Origin: Gerris lacustris
Taxonomy: Eukaryota > Arthropoda > Insecta > Hemiptera > Gerridae
Assembly (NCBI GenBank): GCA_951217055.1
Contig: OX578283.1
Span: 65,765,228-65,829,227 of the forward strand
DNA: 64,000 bases
Direction: 5' to 3'
Shown: positions 1 through 10,800 of the stretch, in pieces
Layout of the letters: every line of letters starts with the position of its first letter
How positions within the stretch are numbered: the first letter of the stretch is position 1
The notes under the pieces: model-generated
What the model was told of the DNA's origin: nothing
What the model saw: only the letters and a program-made list of their open reading frames with translations
Database searches by the model: none
Program-made: the position numbers and the translations under genes

Positions 1-510
1 AGACTGTGCACACCTCCTACATCTTTTTAACTCCTTGTTACACCGTGTAACATTTTTGGTGTAGATTTTTAGAAACGCTTTTCGAGTTATGTAGCATAGC
101 CAATACATGAAAATGTCAAAATATATAAAGATAAAGCGGTGTACAAAACTGCCTTTAGTTAAAAAATAAATAAAATATTAGAGATCAGCACACCAGAATG
201 GTTAACGTCCTCATAGCTCGTTTAGACAAGTTGATGTTGGGACATGTTTCACACTGATGATCACATCGTAGATGAGTAAAGTGGCTGTGATCCTCTGTCC
301 TATAATAACCTAATGATGTCTTGATCAGGAAGTATATAGTAAGCAATGTTATTCAGTGTGAAAAAGAATACTAATAAGGCAATACTATTTTTTCCAACTA
401 ATTTCTAACCTAGGTTAAGCTACACTTGATATGCTGTTAATGTGATCTTATTTGTGTTACTTATAATTATTTAATATTTCTATAATAAATGATTTTGTGT
501 TGTTTTTCAG
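1..510 (+). other. Vwa8: VWA8 intron, right part
   Basis: AT-rich intron sequence ending in a pyrimidine-rich acceptor. I see no further exon or recognisable element in it. Confidence 0.6.
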
Positions 511-749
511 GTGATGCACGCTCACTCTCAGTTCTGCATGTCGGGTGATTACACTCTAGAAGCAATAGAGGATTCAGTTAAGGCTTTATCTAAAGAGGAT
601 TGCGATGAAGCGTTTGTCGTAGTATTATCCGATGCTAATCTGGCGAGGTACGGCATTCCACCGGAGGAACTTGCTTCTGCTCTCTGCCTTGATTCTAAAG
701 TTGAAGCATTCGCTGTGTTCATCGGTTCTTTGGGCAATGAAGCTGCCAA
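511..749 (+). CDS. Vwa8: VWA8 (von Willebrand factor A domain protein 8), penultimate coding exon
   Basis: Internal exon between a tttttcag acceptor and a gtaagt donor, entering in phase 0 and leaving in phase 2. It encodes about 79 residues, including LSDANLARYGIPPEEL and VEAFAVFIGSLGNEAAK, which I recognise as the C-terminal part of the VWA domain of VWA8, a mitochondrial AAA+ ATPase of about 1,900 residues in animals. Only the C-terminal end lies in this window; the upstream exons are to the left of base 1. The splice to 2839 restores the frame (AA + A = Lys). Family assignment is from memory of the conserved C-terminus, not from a search. Confidence 0.82.
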
Positions 750-850
750 GTAAGTTTAATTTTCTCAATTTATTACCGTAAAAATCTTGCGAACAATACG
801 CACAATTTGTTACCTCTTTTTCTCTTCAAAAATTGGGGTGAAATATTTAC

Positions 851-1299
851 TACATTCACACATTGTTTTGAAAATGATCCGCTAGTTCAAAACGTTGTAC
901 GAACGGAGAAAGTATCGGGTTAAATCCGCTCCACCAAAAATACGTGATTGGAACGGGGGATCGAAATTCAAAACGCTCGTATGAACAGGTTGTGGAGGGG
1001 ATCGAGATATCAGGTTATTTTACTCTTTTCCACTTTTTAAGGTCTTTGTTTTCGTGAGCTTCCGTTTCTTTTTTTTAAATTGCAAAAACGTACCTGTAAA
1101 AACTTTTAGTAACTTGTAAATTAAATGTAAAAATTCGCGGACATATTGGGTAACAAGAAAGAAGGTTTTACTCGTGACGTCAGCGTTACAAGATTTTAAA
1201 AACAAATATTTCAATCACCTGTATTTTTTTTTGTGTGAATGGGAATTGTTTTGAAAATGAATTGGATCCGAAACGCTTTCAAAACGATGTGTGAACATA
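851..1299. mobile_element. Non-autonomous inverted-repeat element in VWA8 intron
   Basis: The left end reads TTCACACATTGTTTTGAAAA. The right end, read on the opposite strand, gives TTCACACATCGTTTTGAAAG. Both are followed by a GATCC-containing stretch, so the termini are imperfect inverted repeats of roughly 35 bp bounding about 450 bp. A TA dinucleotide sits at each edge. There is no transposase frame, so this is MITE-like; the superfamily is uncertain. Confidence 0.5.
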
Positions 1300-2838
1300 G
1301 TAATTGAAAAACAATTACCTAGTGTTTTTTTCCATCTTGACTTTTTGACATTATGGTAAATCTGCACTATTTGGCCCACCAATTTCTAATTGTCCTATTT
1401 ACATACAATTTTACTAAACTGTTCCTTTTTACATTTTAAAAATGATTCCGGTTGTACCATCTCGGTAAATAGTTTTTTTTTTTTTGTTTTTTTTAATACG
1501 TAAAGTGTCACTTCCTAAGAAAAATAAGGGAAGGTTATGGTTAGTTTAGGTTAAGATTTGTACTTTTCATCCTAACCTAATTATAAATAGATAATTAAAA
1601 AGTAACCAAAATATGACTTCTTGTTAAATTATTTTTTCTTACATGTCTTCATGTATACAATCTCTATATATGAATCTATATATAATCTAAATACCAACGT
1701 GAAATGTTTCTTTAAACAAAATAAATGACTTTTCACACCTAATTTCTTCTTATTATTTCTCTATTTTACTCTAAACTTGTAATCAAATAAAGCCGCTTAA
1801 ATAATTATTGATTGTTTATTTTTAACTATCTTATTAACATTGACTTATAACATCTTTATAATTTTAGAGTAAATTAAAATTTAATTTTTAATTGTTTCTC
1901 ATTTTATTGTAAATTAAACAGAATTAGAACACATACATTTTTTTTCTTCGGAAATTCAACAAAAAAATTGATTTTAAAATACCTCAGCCTGATCATCAAA
2001 TATCATTTTTATTTAAATGCTGTCCTCAAAGGCCTGCCCGCCTTCTACGAACTATTGCATTCACGTGCCTTACTATATATTTCTCTTTATAACATAGGAA
2101 ATTCTCTTATTTAAGATAAGAAATTCTCTTAAAAATATTCCTCTCTTTCTTTCTCTGAAAGATAAGAATATTTTGGAGGAGAGTGATCTTCAAATATTTA
2201 TTAGAATATTAGTTTGGTACTGATACTTGATGCTGAATTATTTACTGCTACCGTTTCCAGTTTTTTATTCAAGTTACTGTTTATCTATCAGTTCTGTGTT
2301 TTAGATAATAATTGTTATTATTGTTGTTTTTGTGTTTCTACCTGCATTATTTAAACAATTCTTTCATATCCAGGAGTAAAATGAGTCCTGGTAGGTGTTA
2401 AAGTGCCACCTAAAAAACTAATAAATACCTACTAAATCTAAATAAAATTATATTTTGCTTTCCTCTTAAAAAATACCCCCCCAAAAAAATGGAATCTTGT
2501 GTATAATGCTCACAAGCATAAAATTTTCTCCGAATTTAGGTTGCGTATTATGTGTGAACTCTTCATTTTCCTGAAATTTAAGCCATAAATTTAGTCTATG
2601 TATTATATGCGAGTGTCTATTATATGCTAGATTTTATGGTGATTGTCTGTTGTCTAGATTAAGCAACAGGTAGCTGACTATAAGTTGGCTTACACCAGCT
2701 GCAATCTAAATAAGAATAGTTTAATTTTAAGATTTGATATTTGAAAATATGAATTTAATTATAATGTTATATTATTTTATTTGTTATTTATTTATATCTT
2801 GGTTACTTATTAATCAATTTTATTATAACTATTTACAG
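1300..2838 (+). other. Vwa8: VWA8 last intron, remaining part
   Basis: AT-rich intron with homopolymer runs and no reading frame or element that I can name. It ends with the acceptor of the last exon. Confidence 0.5.
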
Positions 2839-2944
2839 ATTGTCAAGTGCTTTGCCTGCCGGAAGAGGTTTCGTTTGCTTAGATGTAAAAGAGCTTCCTA
2901 AAATACTCCAAACTATTTTTACATCATCTATGTTAAGAAGATGA
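2839..2944 (+). CDS. Vwa8: VWA8, last coding exon with stop codon
   Basis: Acceptor atttacag, then a phase-2 exon encoding LSSALPAGRGFVCLDV, then KELPKILQTIFTSSMLRR and TGA at 2942-2944. The pattern LPAGR-x-FV followed by D-x-K-x-(L/I)P-x-IL-x-x-IF is the typical C-terminal end of VWA8, where the VWA fold closes. The final codons (from 2925) are also the first unit of the minisatellite that follows, so the coding end and the tandem repeat are one continuous sequence. The exon is short and its stop is well placed, so I regard this as the true C-terminus. Confidence 0.82.
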
Positions 2945-3680
2945 AATCATTAACCAGTTGCCCATCTATGTTAAGAAGATAAAATCATAAACCGGTTGCC
3001 CATCTATGTTAAGAAGATAAAATCATAAACCGGTTGCCCATCTATGTTAAGAAGATAAAATCATAAACCGGTTGCCCATCTATGTTAAGAAGATAAAATC
3101 ATAAACCGGTTGCCCATCTATGTTAAGGAGATAAAATCATAAACCGGTTGCCCATCTATGTTAAGAAGATAAAATCATAAACCGGTTGCCCATCTATGTT
3201 AAGAAGATAAAATCATAAACCGGTTGCCCATCTATGTTAAGAAGATAAAATCATAAACCGGTTGCCCATCTATGTTAAGGAGATAAAATCATAAACCGGT
3301 TGCCCATCTATGTTAAGAAGATAAAATCATAAACCGGTTGCCCATCTATGTTAAGAAGATAAAATCATAAACCGGTTGCCCATCTATGTTAAGAAGATAA
3401 AATCATAAACCGGTTGCCCATCTATGTTAAGAAGATAAAATCATAAACCGGTTGCCCATCTATGTTAAGGAGATAAAATCATAAACCGGTTGCCCATCTA
3501 TGTTAAGAAGATAAAATCATAAACCGGTTGCCCATCTATGTTAAGGAGATAAAATCATAAACCGGTTGCCCATCTATGTTAAGAAGATAAAATCATAAAC
3601 CGGTTGCCCATCTATGTTAAGAAGATAAAATCATAAACCGGTTGCCCATCTATGTTAAGAAGATAAAATCATAAACCGGT
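2925..3680 (+). repeat. 38-bp minisatellite, about 20 copies, starting inside the VWA8 coding end
   Basis: Direct tandem repeat of a 38-bp unit beginning CATCTATGTTAAGAAGAT. The array is about 756 bp (19.9 units). The first unit is the end of the VWA8 coding sequence (Ser-Met-Leu-Arg-Arg-stop) and differs from the rest at a few bases: ATGA versus ATAA, CATTAACCAG versus CATAAACCGG. Later units are nearly identical, and four or five share one A-to-G change (AAGGAG), showing recent expansion or homogenisation. There are no spacers, so this is not a CRISPR array. Confidence 0.97.
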
Positions 3681-3797
3681 CACCCCTTTTAATGGCAGTG
3701 ATTTAAATTGGTATTTTAAACAAACTTCAATTATTGTGATAATATATGTTACATAAGTTATTTATTATTTAATGTCATTGTACGATTTCAACTACCA

Positions 3798-3803
3798 AAT
3801 AAA
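3798..3803 (+). promoter_or_regulatory. Vwa8: Candidate VWA8 polyadenylation signal
   Basis: First AATAAA downstream of the VWA8 stop and its minisatellite, about 850 nt after the stop. If used, the whole 38-bp array is transcribed as 3' UTR. Confidence 0.35.
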
Positions 3804-3917
3804 TTCACTGCTTTTTATTTAGGGTCTTTGAACTTTCTAGATGTGAAAAGTTTTTTTTTTTTTTCTTTTTTCAAGGTGCTTCTTAGAATCTAAATACATT
3901 TAAGTTTTAGCCTACTT

Positions 3918-4880
3918 TATACAGGGTGGCCATGATAAACTGGCTCACCCAGTTATCTCTTTTATTTTTGAAGATAGAGAAAAAATGTAAATGGTAACTC
4001 ACCTTGGATTTTCGCGTAGTTTTATAATATGATTTCCAAAAATATTTTTATCTCATAGTTTCGGTGTTATCTCTCTTAACTTTGTAATCTTAAATGGTAA
4101 CCTATATTTTTTTTATATTTTTTTCTAAAATTACATTGCTTTTGAAGAAAAATGAGCCTTGAATCAACAAAAGTGGTTGAGAATTGACAGAGATATTCAG
4201 TTTTCAATATAACAAAAATGCTATCTAAGTATGTAAAATACTAAATTTAAATTTAAAAAAAAATCTTAATTCTGTTTATTTCACTTTGTTTTCCACTTAT
4301 TAAGGTTTGTTGAATGCATTTACTGATCAAAAGTCAAACCTTATTTCCATTTCATTCAGGAACATCGTTAGTATGGACCTCTTTTGATCAGTGTGTCGAC
4401 CACCTTCCTTTACTCTATAGTTTCGGAAAGGAATGGAAAAAAGGTTTGACTTTTGATCAGTAAATGCATTCAACTAACCTGAATAAGTGAAATAAACAGA
4501 ATTAAGATAATTTCGTTTAATTTGCAATTTTTTTGTTACAGTTCGTTACATACTAAAATAGCATTTTTGTTATATTGAAAACTAAATATCTCTGTCAATT
4601 CTCAACCGATTTTGTTGATTCAAAGCTCATTTTTCTTCTAAAGAAATCTAATTTAAGAAACAAGTATAAAAAATATAGGTTACCATTTAATACATACATT
4701 TAATACATACATACAAAGTCGAGAGAGATACCGCCGAAACTATGACATACAAATATTTTTGGAAATTATATTATATAACTACGTGAAAATCCAAGGTGAG
4801 TTACCATTTACATTTTTTCTCTATCTTCAAAAATAAAAGAGATAACCAGGTGAGCCAGTTTATCATGGCCACCCTGTATA
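3918..4880. mobile_element. 963-bp foldback element with very long terminal inverted repeats
   Basis: The ends are TATACAGGGTGGCCATGATA and its complement CATGGCCACCCTGTATA. Complementarity continues inward for about 430-450 bp on each side (roughly 3918-4357 and 4428-4880), with small indels, around a loop of about 70 bp. There is no transposase frame. TA-flanked ends suggest a Tc1/mariner-like or other TA-targeting origin. A transcript across it would fold into a very long hairpin. Confidence 0.85.
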
Positions 4881-5034
4881 GTGCACATCAACCTAAAAAT
4901 TAAATTAAACTAACAAAAACAGTGAACATCAAATCCAATAACAAATTAAACAAAGATAAGAAATACAGTCAGACCTCCTTAAAACAAATTCTATGCAATG
5001 AAAAATCTCTACATAAAGTTGGGGATACTTTTAA

Positions 5035-5129
5035 GCATTCGCCCCGAATGAGCATGTTTTTCCATTCGGCTCGTTCTGACCATATCTAAGCAAATCGAGG
5101 CGAACACTTGCTCATTCGGGGTGAATGCT
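5035..5129. repeat. Short inverted repeat
   Basis: GCATTCGCCCCGAATGAGCA and, about 50 bp on, its near-complement TGCTCATTCGGGGTGAATGC form an imperfect hairpin of about 95 bp inside the Tigger-like remnant. It may be a small inserted MITE. Confidence 0.5.
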
Positions 5130-5671
5130 CTAGTGTATTTATTTAATGTTCCACAAATTCTCTTTATAAAAGTGTTTCTGTATTATGAAAATAAATTCTC
5201 TATAACTAACAAAATTCATAGAAATAAGGATAAAGATCTGACACACAAACTTTCTGTGAATTAATATTGGCCGTGTTTTTGCATTCCTTTATTTTCTTAG
5301 AACCATTATTAGGAGTTTCTTTAGGATTTTCAGGAGTTTTTTTTTTTAGGAGTTTTTTTTTTTAAATCAGAATCATCTTTGCACAGTATAGAGAAATCTC
5401 TTACTCTCAGTTTAAAATTAGGACTTTATTAAAGCTCTTGACCTTTTACAGAGTAATATACTAACCGATGTAATATAATAAACAAAAATGTCTAAATTAA
5501 GGGTCTCCAAAATACGGCCATTGAGACATTTTCATCCAGCCCGCCACGTTACAGAAGAAGTTAACAAATAAATCTAAACAATGCAAAGTTATATAAGTTC
5601 TCCATAGTCCAATGCCATTTCAAAACATGAAAAAAGATCAGTATGATTATTATTGAAGTTTTTTTTTGCCG

Positions 5672-5740
5672 GAATGAATAGTGCTTATCCAGATATTGCC
5701 TACCATTGTGAAGTCCGATGGCTGAGTGTAGCTTACTTCA
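5672..5740 (+). pseudogene. hAT transposase fragment
   Basis: A short frame reads MNSAYPDIAYHCEVRWLSVA. The HCEVRWLS motif is characteristic of hAT transposases of the ZBED/GTF2IRD2-like group. No intact frame surrounds it, so it is a relic. Confidence 0.5.
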
Positions 5741-5848
5741 TCCGGCCCGCTATAGACAAAAGACCGCTCCTAAAAGATTGGAGATCTTTGGTCTAAATAG
5801 AGGAATGAAGAACAAAGAAGTATCCCGTAAATGTGAAATCTTTCTGAG

Positions 5849-6076
5849 TTGAGTGTCTACAATTTTAAAAACTGGAATTCAATATTTAAAGTATATTCAA
5901 AAAGTGGAGATTTTAAAAAAAGATCTAGAGCTTTTAAGTATGAAGACATATATAAAGCAGTTCTGAAATGGGTGAAAATGGCATGGGATACAAATTTTCC
6001 TCTTTCAGGACCATTTTTTTTTCTAAAGAAAAAATTCTATAGAATGAAATTTCTATATAGCGAATTTATTTTCTAG
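5849..6076 (+). pseudogene. Tigger/jerky-type transposase fragment (CENP-B HTH)
   Basis: A 75-residue frame includes KYEDIYKAVLKWVKMAWDTN followed by FPLSGPFF. This matches the second DNA-binding half (CENP-B/Tc5 HTH: ...ALLKWF-x-x-AR-x-x-x-x-P(V/I)SGP) of pogo/Tigger and jerky proteins. The catalytic DDE domain is absent and the tail is random low-complexity sequence. It is a relic of the element that encloses it. Confidence 0.6.
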
Positions 6077-6435
6077 AACCATCAATTTTGTTATTTAGAG
6101 GTCTGACTATATAAGTGAAATAAGAAGATAAATTTCCTTTTCTATGCTATTGAAGTCTTCTTTATATCCTTAGCTAACAACCGCTACCTAAAACTTAAAC
6201 TGTAAAATAATATAATTCAGGTTGTCTCTTCTACTGTCAACTCATTTTGATGTTGCTTTGAGTGACATCGTGATGTTCATCACTTCTAAACCTCTTTTAA
6301 TTAGTAGAAGCAAATTTCTGACAACATATTTCAAGACAATGATTATCTTAACAAGAAAAACTATTTTTGTTTTGTTGACATCACCTTAGAAATGCCTGAC
6401 TACATACCAACATAATGACTTAAATAGTTTAAAAA

Positions 6436-6665
6436 TAATTTTAGGCCTGAAGATGCCCAGGTGTGGGCGAAAATTTGCCAATAAAAAAATAGCAAGATTT
6501 ATTTATAACTTTATCCCTAAAGACCAAGAAATTAGAGAAAAGTTAAAAATTTCCCATAAAAATTTCTTAATCCTGAAATATGTAATAAATTCGTCAAAAA
6601 ATGAAAGAGAGCAATGCATTCTAAAACTTAATGTTCACTTCTAATGTGTGAGAGCCTCACACATA
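6436..6665 (+). repeat. Dispersed repeat, copy 1 (family ending TGTGAGAGCCTCACACATA)
   Basis: The right half (rattaatcctgaaat ... gagagcaatgcattct ... cacttctaatgtgtgagagcctcacacat) recurs at 14760-14875, 29345-29475 (opposite strand) and 38380-38475. The 63-residue frame here is carried by the repeat and is not a gene. Confidence 0.6.
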
Positions 6666-6683
6666 TTTTTTTACCTACACACA

Positions 6684-6850
6684 GGGACGGCGCGAGAGGC
6701 GCGACCGTATGGGCGAACTAGGCGACCCTCTAGGGCGCTAGGGCCTGAGCGGCGCCACGCCGCAATATACTTGCCCATCAAGAAGTCAATGTTTTTACAA
6801 AGAAAGATAGATGAATAACTTAAATTAGGAGAGATCTCAGGGATCTCAGA
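6684..6850. mobile_element. hAT-like repeat end, GC-rich (CAGGGACGG...)
   Basis: Begins CAGGGACGGCGCGAG and runs through a GC-rich stretch and ACATTGACTTCTTG-type sequence. The same sequence is found in reverse orientation at about 48810-48970. CAGGG(A/C)CGG termini are common in insect hAT elements. No coding capacity. Confidence 0.5.
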
Positions 6851-7511
6851 TCTCTTTTTAGTTTAAAAATCGATTTAGTTAATAAATGTTTCAAAAATTC
6901 TGAAGAAACAATTTTAAACAAACTTTTAGGAGATTGCTTATTGTTTTATTTATGATCAAGACAAAATAATTTATTTTTAAAAAATTGTACACTCTCATTT
7001 TAGGGCAGGATCCTATTGTTATATAAGTTTGTAAAATATTTTAAGAGATTATATATTTTTATATTCTTGTTAAACTTGTTATAATTCCTTTATTAGTTTT
7101 AGATAATTATCTGACTGGTATTGAATTTACCAGAGTACAATTTTTTTTTTAGAATTTATCAATTATAATTTTAGAATATTGTCTGTATTTAATGAATTTG
7201 CTTGTTATAACGATTTTATGTTTTCATGAAAATGATTGATTATTTGTTAAATTTGTAAAACAATAAATTTATATTTTCTAAATTATTAATAATAATACAT
7301 ACTCAAATTCAAATGTTTTAATTTATTTCTTATTATTATTATTTTTTTTTTTTTGGTATGTGATTTTCTCTCACTCTCTCTGTCTCTCTGCCTATTCCCT
7401 CCACCCCTCCTCTTTATTTGTTTCTTTATACCCTGACTGATTCTAACATCATATTTTTTAAATAATTAATGTAGAATGAATTATATATCTTTATGGGTAT
7501 TGAACCTATTA

Positions 7512-7630
7512 GATTGTTACTCCCTCTATTTTTTTTATAAGGGGAGTAACAGTCTAAACGAAGAACATTCCGCACACCTTCTTTTGATTGTTACTCCCTC
7601 TGTTTTTTGATAAGGGGAGTAACAACCCCT
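7512..7630. mobile_element. Short inverted-repeat MITE (GATTGTTACTCCC family), copy 1
   Basis: GATTGTTACTCCCTC and GGGGAGTAACA units occur as inverted pairs. The same family is seen complete at 41431-41663 and 60961-61195. Confidence 0.6.
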
Positions 7631-7778
7631 TCGTGATGCGGATTTCACTAGAAAACCAAGTTTTGATGTAGAATCCTCTTGTCATTATTTTGTCTCTTGT
7701 GACAAAGTCTGTCAATAGATGTCATTTATTGACTATATTTATTTAAAATGACAATTAAACACTGATCATTGTTTAAGT

Positions 7779-7885
7779 ATGTCAAAGGAAGGAAGTGATA
7801 AAGGTTGCCCTTTCTATTTGCGTGAATCATCGAGTTTTACACAGAACAGCGGTTTTGGAAAATATGACCCTCCAGAAACTACTAG
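7779..7885 (+). CDS. Pkd2: Polycystin-2-like, exon 1 (start codon)
   Basis: ATG at 7779 opens [20 protein letters not shown] and the exon ends at a GTAAAT donor in phase 2 (AG + G = Arg in exon 2). An upstream ATG at 7748 gives only a five-codon upstream ORF. The N-terminus is poorly conserved in this family, so the start rests on the open frame and splice continuity. Confidence 0.75.
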
Positions 7886-10800
7886 GTAAATAGTATTGGT
7901 AAAGATCGTTTGGGGGTCCTAATCAAATAAGTGTTCAGATATTCTCCACACTATGTTTTATCAAAATGGAATGTTCATTCGCTGTAGGAGCTATGAACAA
8001 GATATTTTTTGTGTTAGTTGATGCCAGGGAGATTTATTTAAAAAAATAAATTAATAAAACTAGTGCAATAAAAGGGTCAATTGATTTTATTTATTAGCAG
8101 TTGTAAGGTCCTAGTACGATTATTTATGGTCAATTAGTAGTAGTTAGATCAGTGGCATAGCTAGGGCATCCCCCCCTCCCGCAACTACTTTTTGGGGGCC
8201 CCTCACCAAACAAAAAAAATTGATTGATGAGCAAAAAAGGGTCCCTGACATGATATGTTAAAATTTTATTATGCTTTTAAGGGGCCCCCATCGGCATACA
8301 TAATAGTAATTTCATGTTAATTCAATTTTTTGGATTTGGGGGGCTCCTTGGCAGCGGGGGCCCGCACGGGCACGCATTGCGGGCCCATAGTTACGCCATT
8401 GTATTAGATGCTAGTACTAGTACTAGAAGGTTAGGATGAACCACTTGTTGGAACCTTATCAGGCTTTATTTAGGTCTTTTTTACTAGCCCTGTGATAGAG
8501 AATTGGGAGAGAACCACACATTTCCCTGGATTAAACTTATGCATAGGGCAAAAAATGTCTGGACATTGATAAAAGAGAAAAAATCTATCTAGTAAGGCCG
8601 GCACTTTTTTTACTTTAGCACCCCCCTTGGTTCTAAACAATAGTCTGCCCCACAAAAGTCTCAAAGGTTTGTGTGTTTGTCTTCCCAATACATTGAGACT
8701 CCTGCAGCAGTTTTATATTAAATATTCCTTTATCTTAATAGTTAATTAGACTAAGGGATACTATCACATTTATATACACAAGTGTGATATTCCTTTGTCC
8801 CAAGGTACATTGGACTAAATATCCCTTTGTCTTAATAGTAATTTAGACTAAGGAATATAATAGCTACTTGGTATATGTTCCTTTGTCTAAATAACTATTA
8901 ACACAAAGGGATATAGGGGGGTGCTAAAGTAAAAAAGTACCGAAAGTAGGTTAATACATGTTGAAACCTAGCATTTAGGCCAATTTTTACTACAATTTTC
9001 TCGTTTCGAGTTGTGACTTTTGAAACTCAGATTGGCCAACCTAAATGAGGGAAAAAATAAAGGCACTAGGCCTGTGGGAGGTGTGGGGCCAGTGACATTT
9101 TGTTTGCCTTGTTAGCCTGACCTTCTAGAATTCAAAATCCTGAGCTCTCATAAGGCTCCACACCCTAATTTTTGAGATTTTCCCACGCTGTCAAAAGTCA
9201 CAACATGCAAACTGTATACCTCTGTACCATTTACCTCCAAAGCAAGTATGGCATGCTCATTAGTGAGCTATATGAATCAGTACATTACAGCATGGGATCG
9301 ATCCGACAACCTCTTGCTGCCCTTGATTCATTGATGGCTGAGAAAACATGACAAGTGATTTAATCCTCATGGCCCCACTGGCTCCCTTTGCTGTTACCAA
9401 AAACATTTAGATTTTTTATTTATTTTAATGATAAAATGTATTATTTGAAAGTTTTTCTAGGGAGAATGAATCTAGACAATGCAATAATTACGATGGCTCT
9501 ACAAGCTATGGAATAGAAGACAGGGAAGAAAAGTTTAGAGACATTAAAGCCAAAAATTACTTACATAACCGGAGGTTTGATGGTCCAAAGTCACCTACTA
9601 ACTTAGAACGTAGCATCGATAAATTAATTCAAGCTAATCAATGTGAACCAAGTACTTCTTCGATACAAACCTACGCTTATACAGTAAGTGACGAGAGTTC
9701 ACTCCGACAAAGAATATGTGACTTATATAAAAATTACTTGTACGCTGAAGAATTACCTGTTAAGGAAAAGACAAATACTAGCACTCATAAGAAGTCATCT
9801 AATAAAGCCCAAGATGAACCAACTTTAAAAGAACTTTCCCTTGAGGAGAAAATTGAAAGATACAAACATATGAAGAGGATAACTCCGACAAAATTCAAAT
9901 ATGATGATGAAGAGATACAAGTCTATAGAACGATGGCTAATTCTGATGAATATGTTCCACACGAACCTCCTCGCTTTTATTCTCTTCAATTCAAACAAAA
10001 TATCGGTAAAAACAAAACTTCTGAAATGCAGGATATTTGTGGTAATTTTTTAAATGTTTTTTTTTTTTATCTAAAATAATATTAGTGAGCTTTTAGTGAC
10101 ACTGTTTTGCCTGAATGAGTTTCCTGGAAAAAAATATTCTATTCATGAAATATTGTCAATAAATTAGTGTAAATTTGGGGAGTAACCAACAATTAAGTAA
10201 CCAAGGAAAGTAAGTACAGGTGAGTAACCAACTAAAGAAGGTAATTAACCCTGGAATGCTAATGGTAGTCGAATCGACGAGCACTGTTTGAACCTTAACC
10301 TTTTACGCTCGTATGGGATGGTGATGGGTACCCCATCCTTCTGCAGTGCTTGTACTGGTTAGTAACACACCTGCTAGTGTAGCGGTAGTAGTCCTTTTGA
10401 GCATACACTCGTTTTCTGGCAAATTCCTGTCAAAGCTACTTCGTCGATTCTAATAACGTTTAGTAATAAATGTAGGGAATTAATTGGTTGTCGAATGAGC
10501 ATATAGCCTGGGGTAAGGGGCAATAGCCCTAGGGGTAAGGGGCAATGGGCCTAGGGTAATTCGCCTTGGACCAGAGACCAATGGCCGATAATTTGGGGCC
10601 TGGAGCACTTAGCAAAGGGCCTAGGGCTTTTGGCCTGGGGCATGAGACCTGGTGCATTAATGTTCACTCAAGTTCAGATTCTTCTGATGTTCTTACTAAG
10701 TTATTTGTCATCAAATGTTTGTATATCTCACTAAAAGATTTAATAATGAGTTCTTAATAGTTTTCTCTTTATAAAAGTGTAGTTTCAACCCAAAAAATGT

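Larger units (their letters stand above)
4964..6111. mobile_element. pogo/Tigger-like element, degraded, TA-flanked
   Basis: Left terminus TACAGTCAGACCTCCTTAA and right terminus GAGGTCTGACTATA are inverted repeats of about 14 bp, flanked by TA, as in pogo/Tigger elements. Further inside, both flanks contain (T/A)TTCTCTATA-type subterminal motifs, as is usual in Tigger. A CENP-B-type helix-turn-helix fragment lies at 5849-6076, and an hAT-like fragment appears nested at about 5670-5735. Confidence 0.65.

Noticed and set aside
2925..3680. Regular 38-bp repeats resembling a CRISPR array
   Set aside because: Repeats are contiguous with no unique spacers, and the setting is a eukaryotic gene end.
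6453..6644. 63-residue frame MPRCGRKFANKK...
   Set aside because: Its sequence is shared with dispersed repeat copies at 14760, 29400 and 38400.
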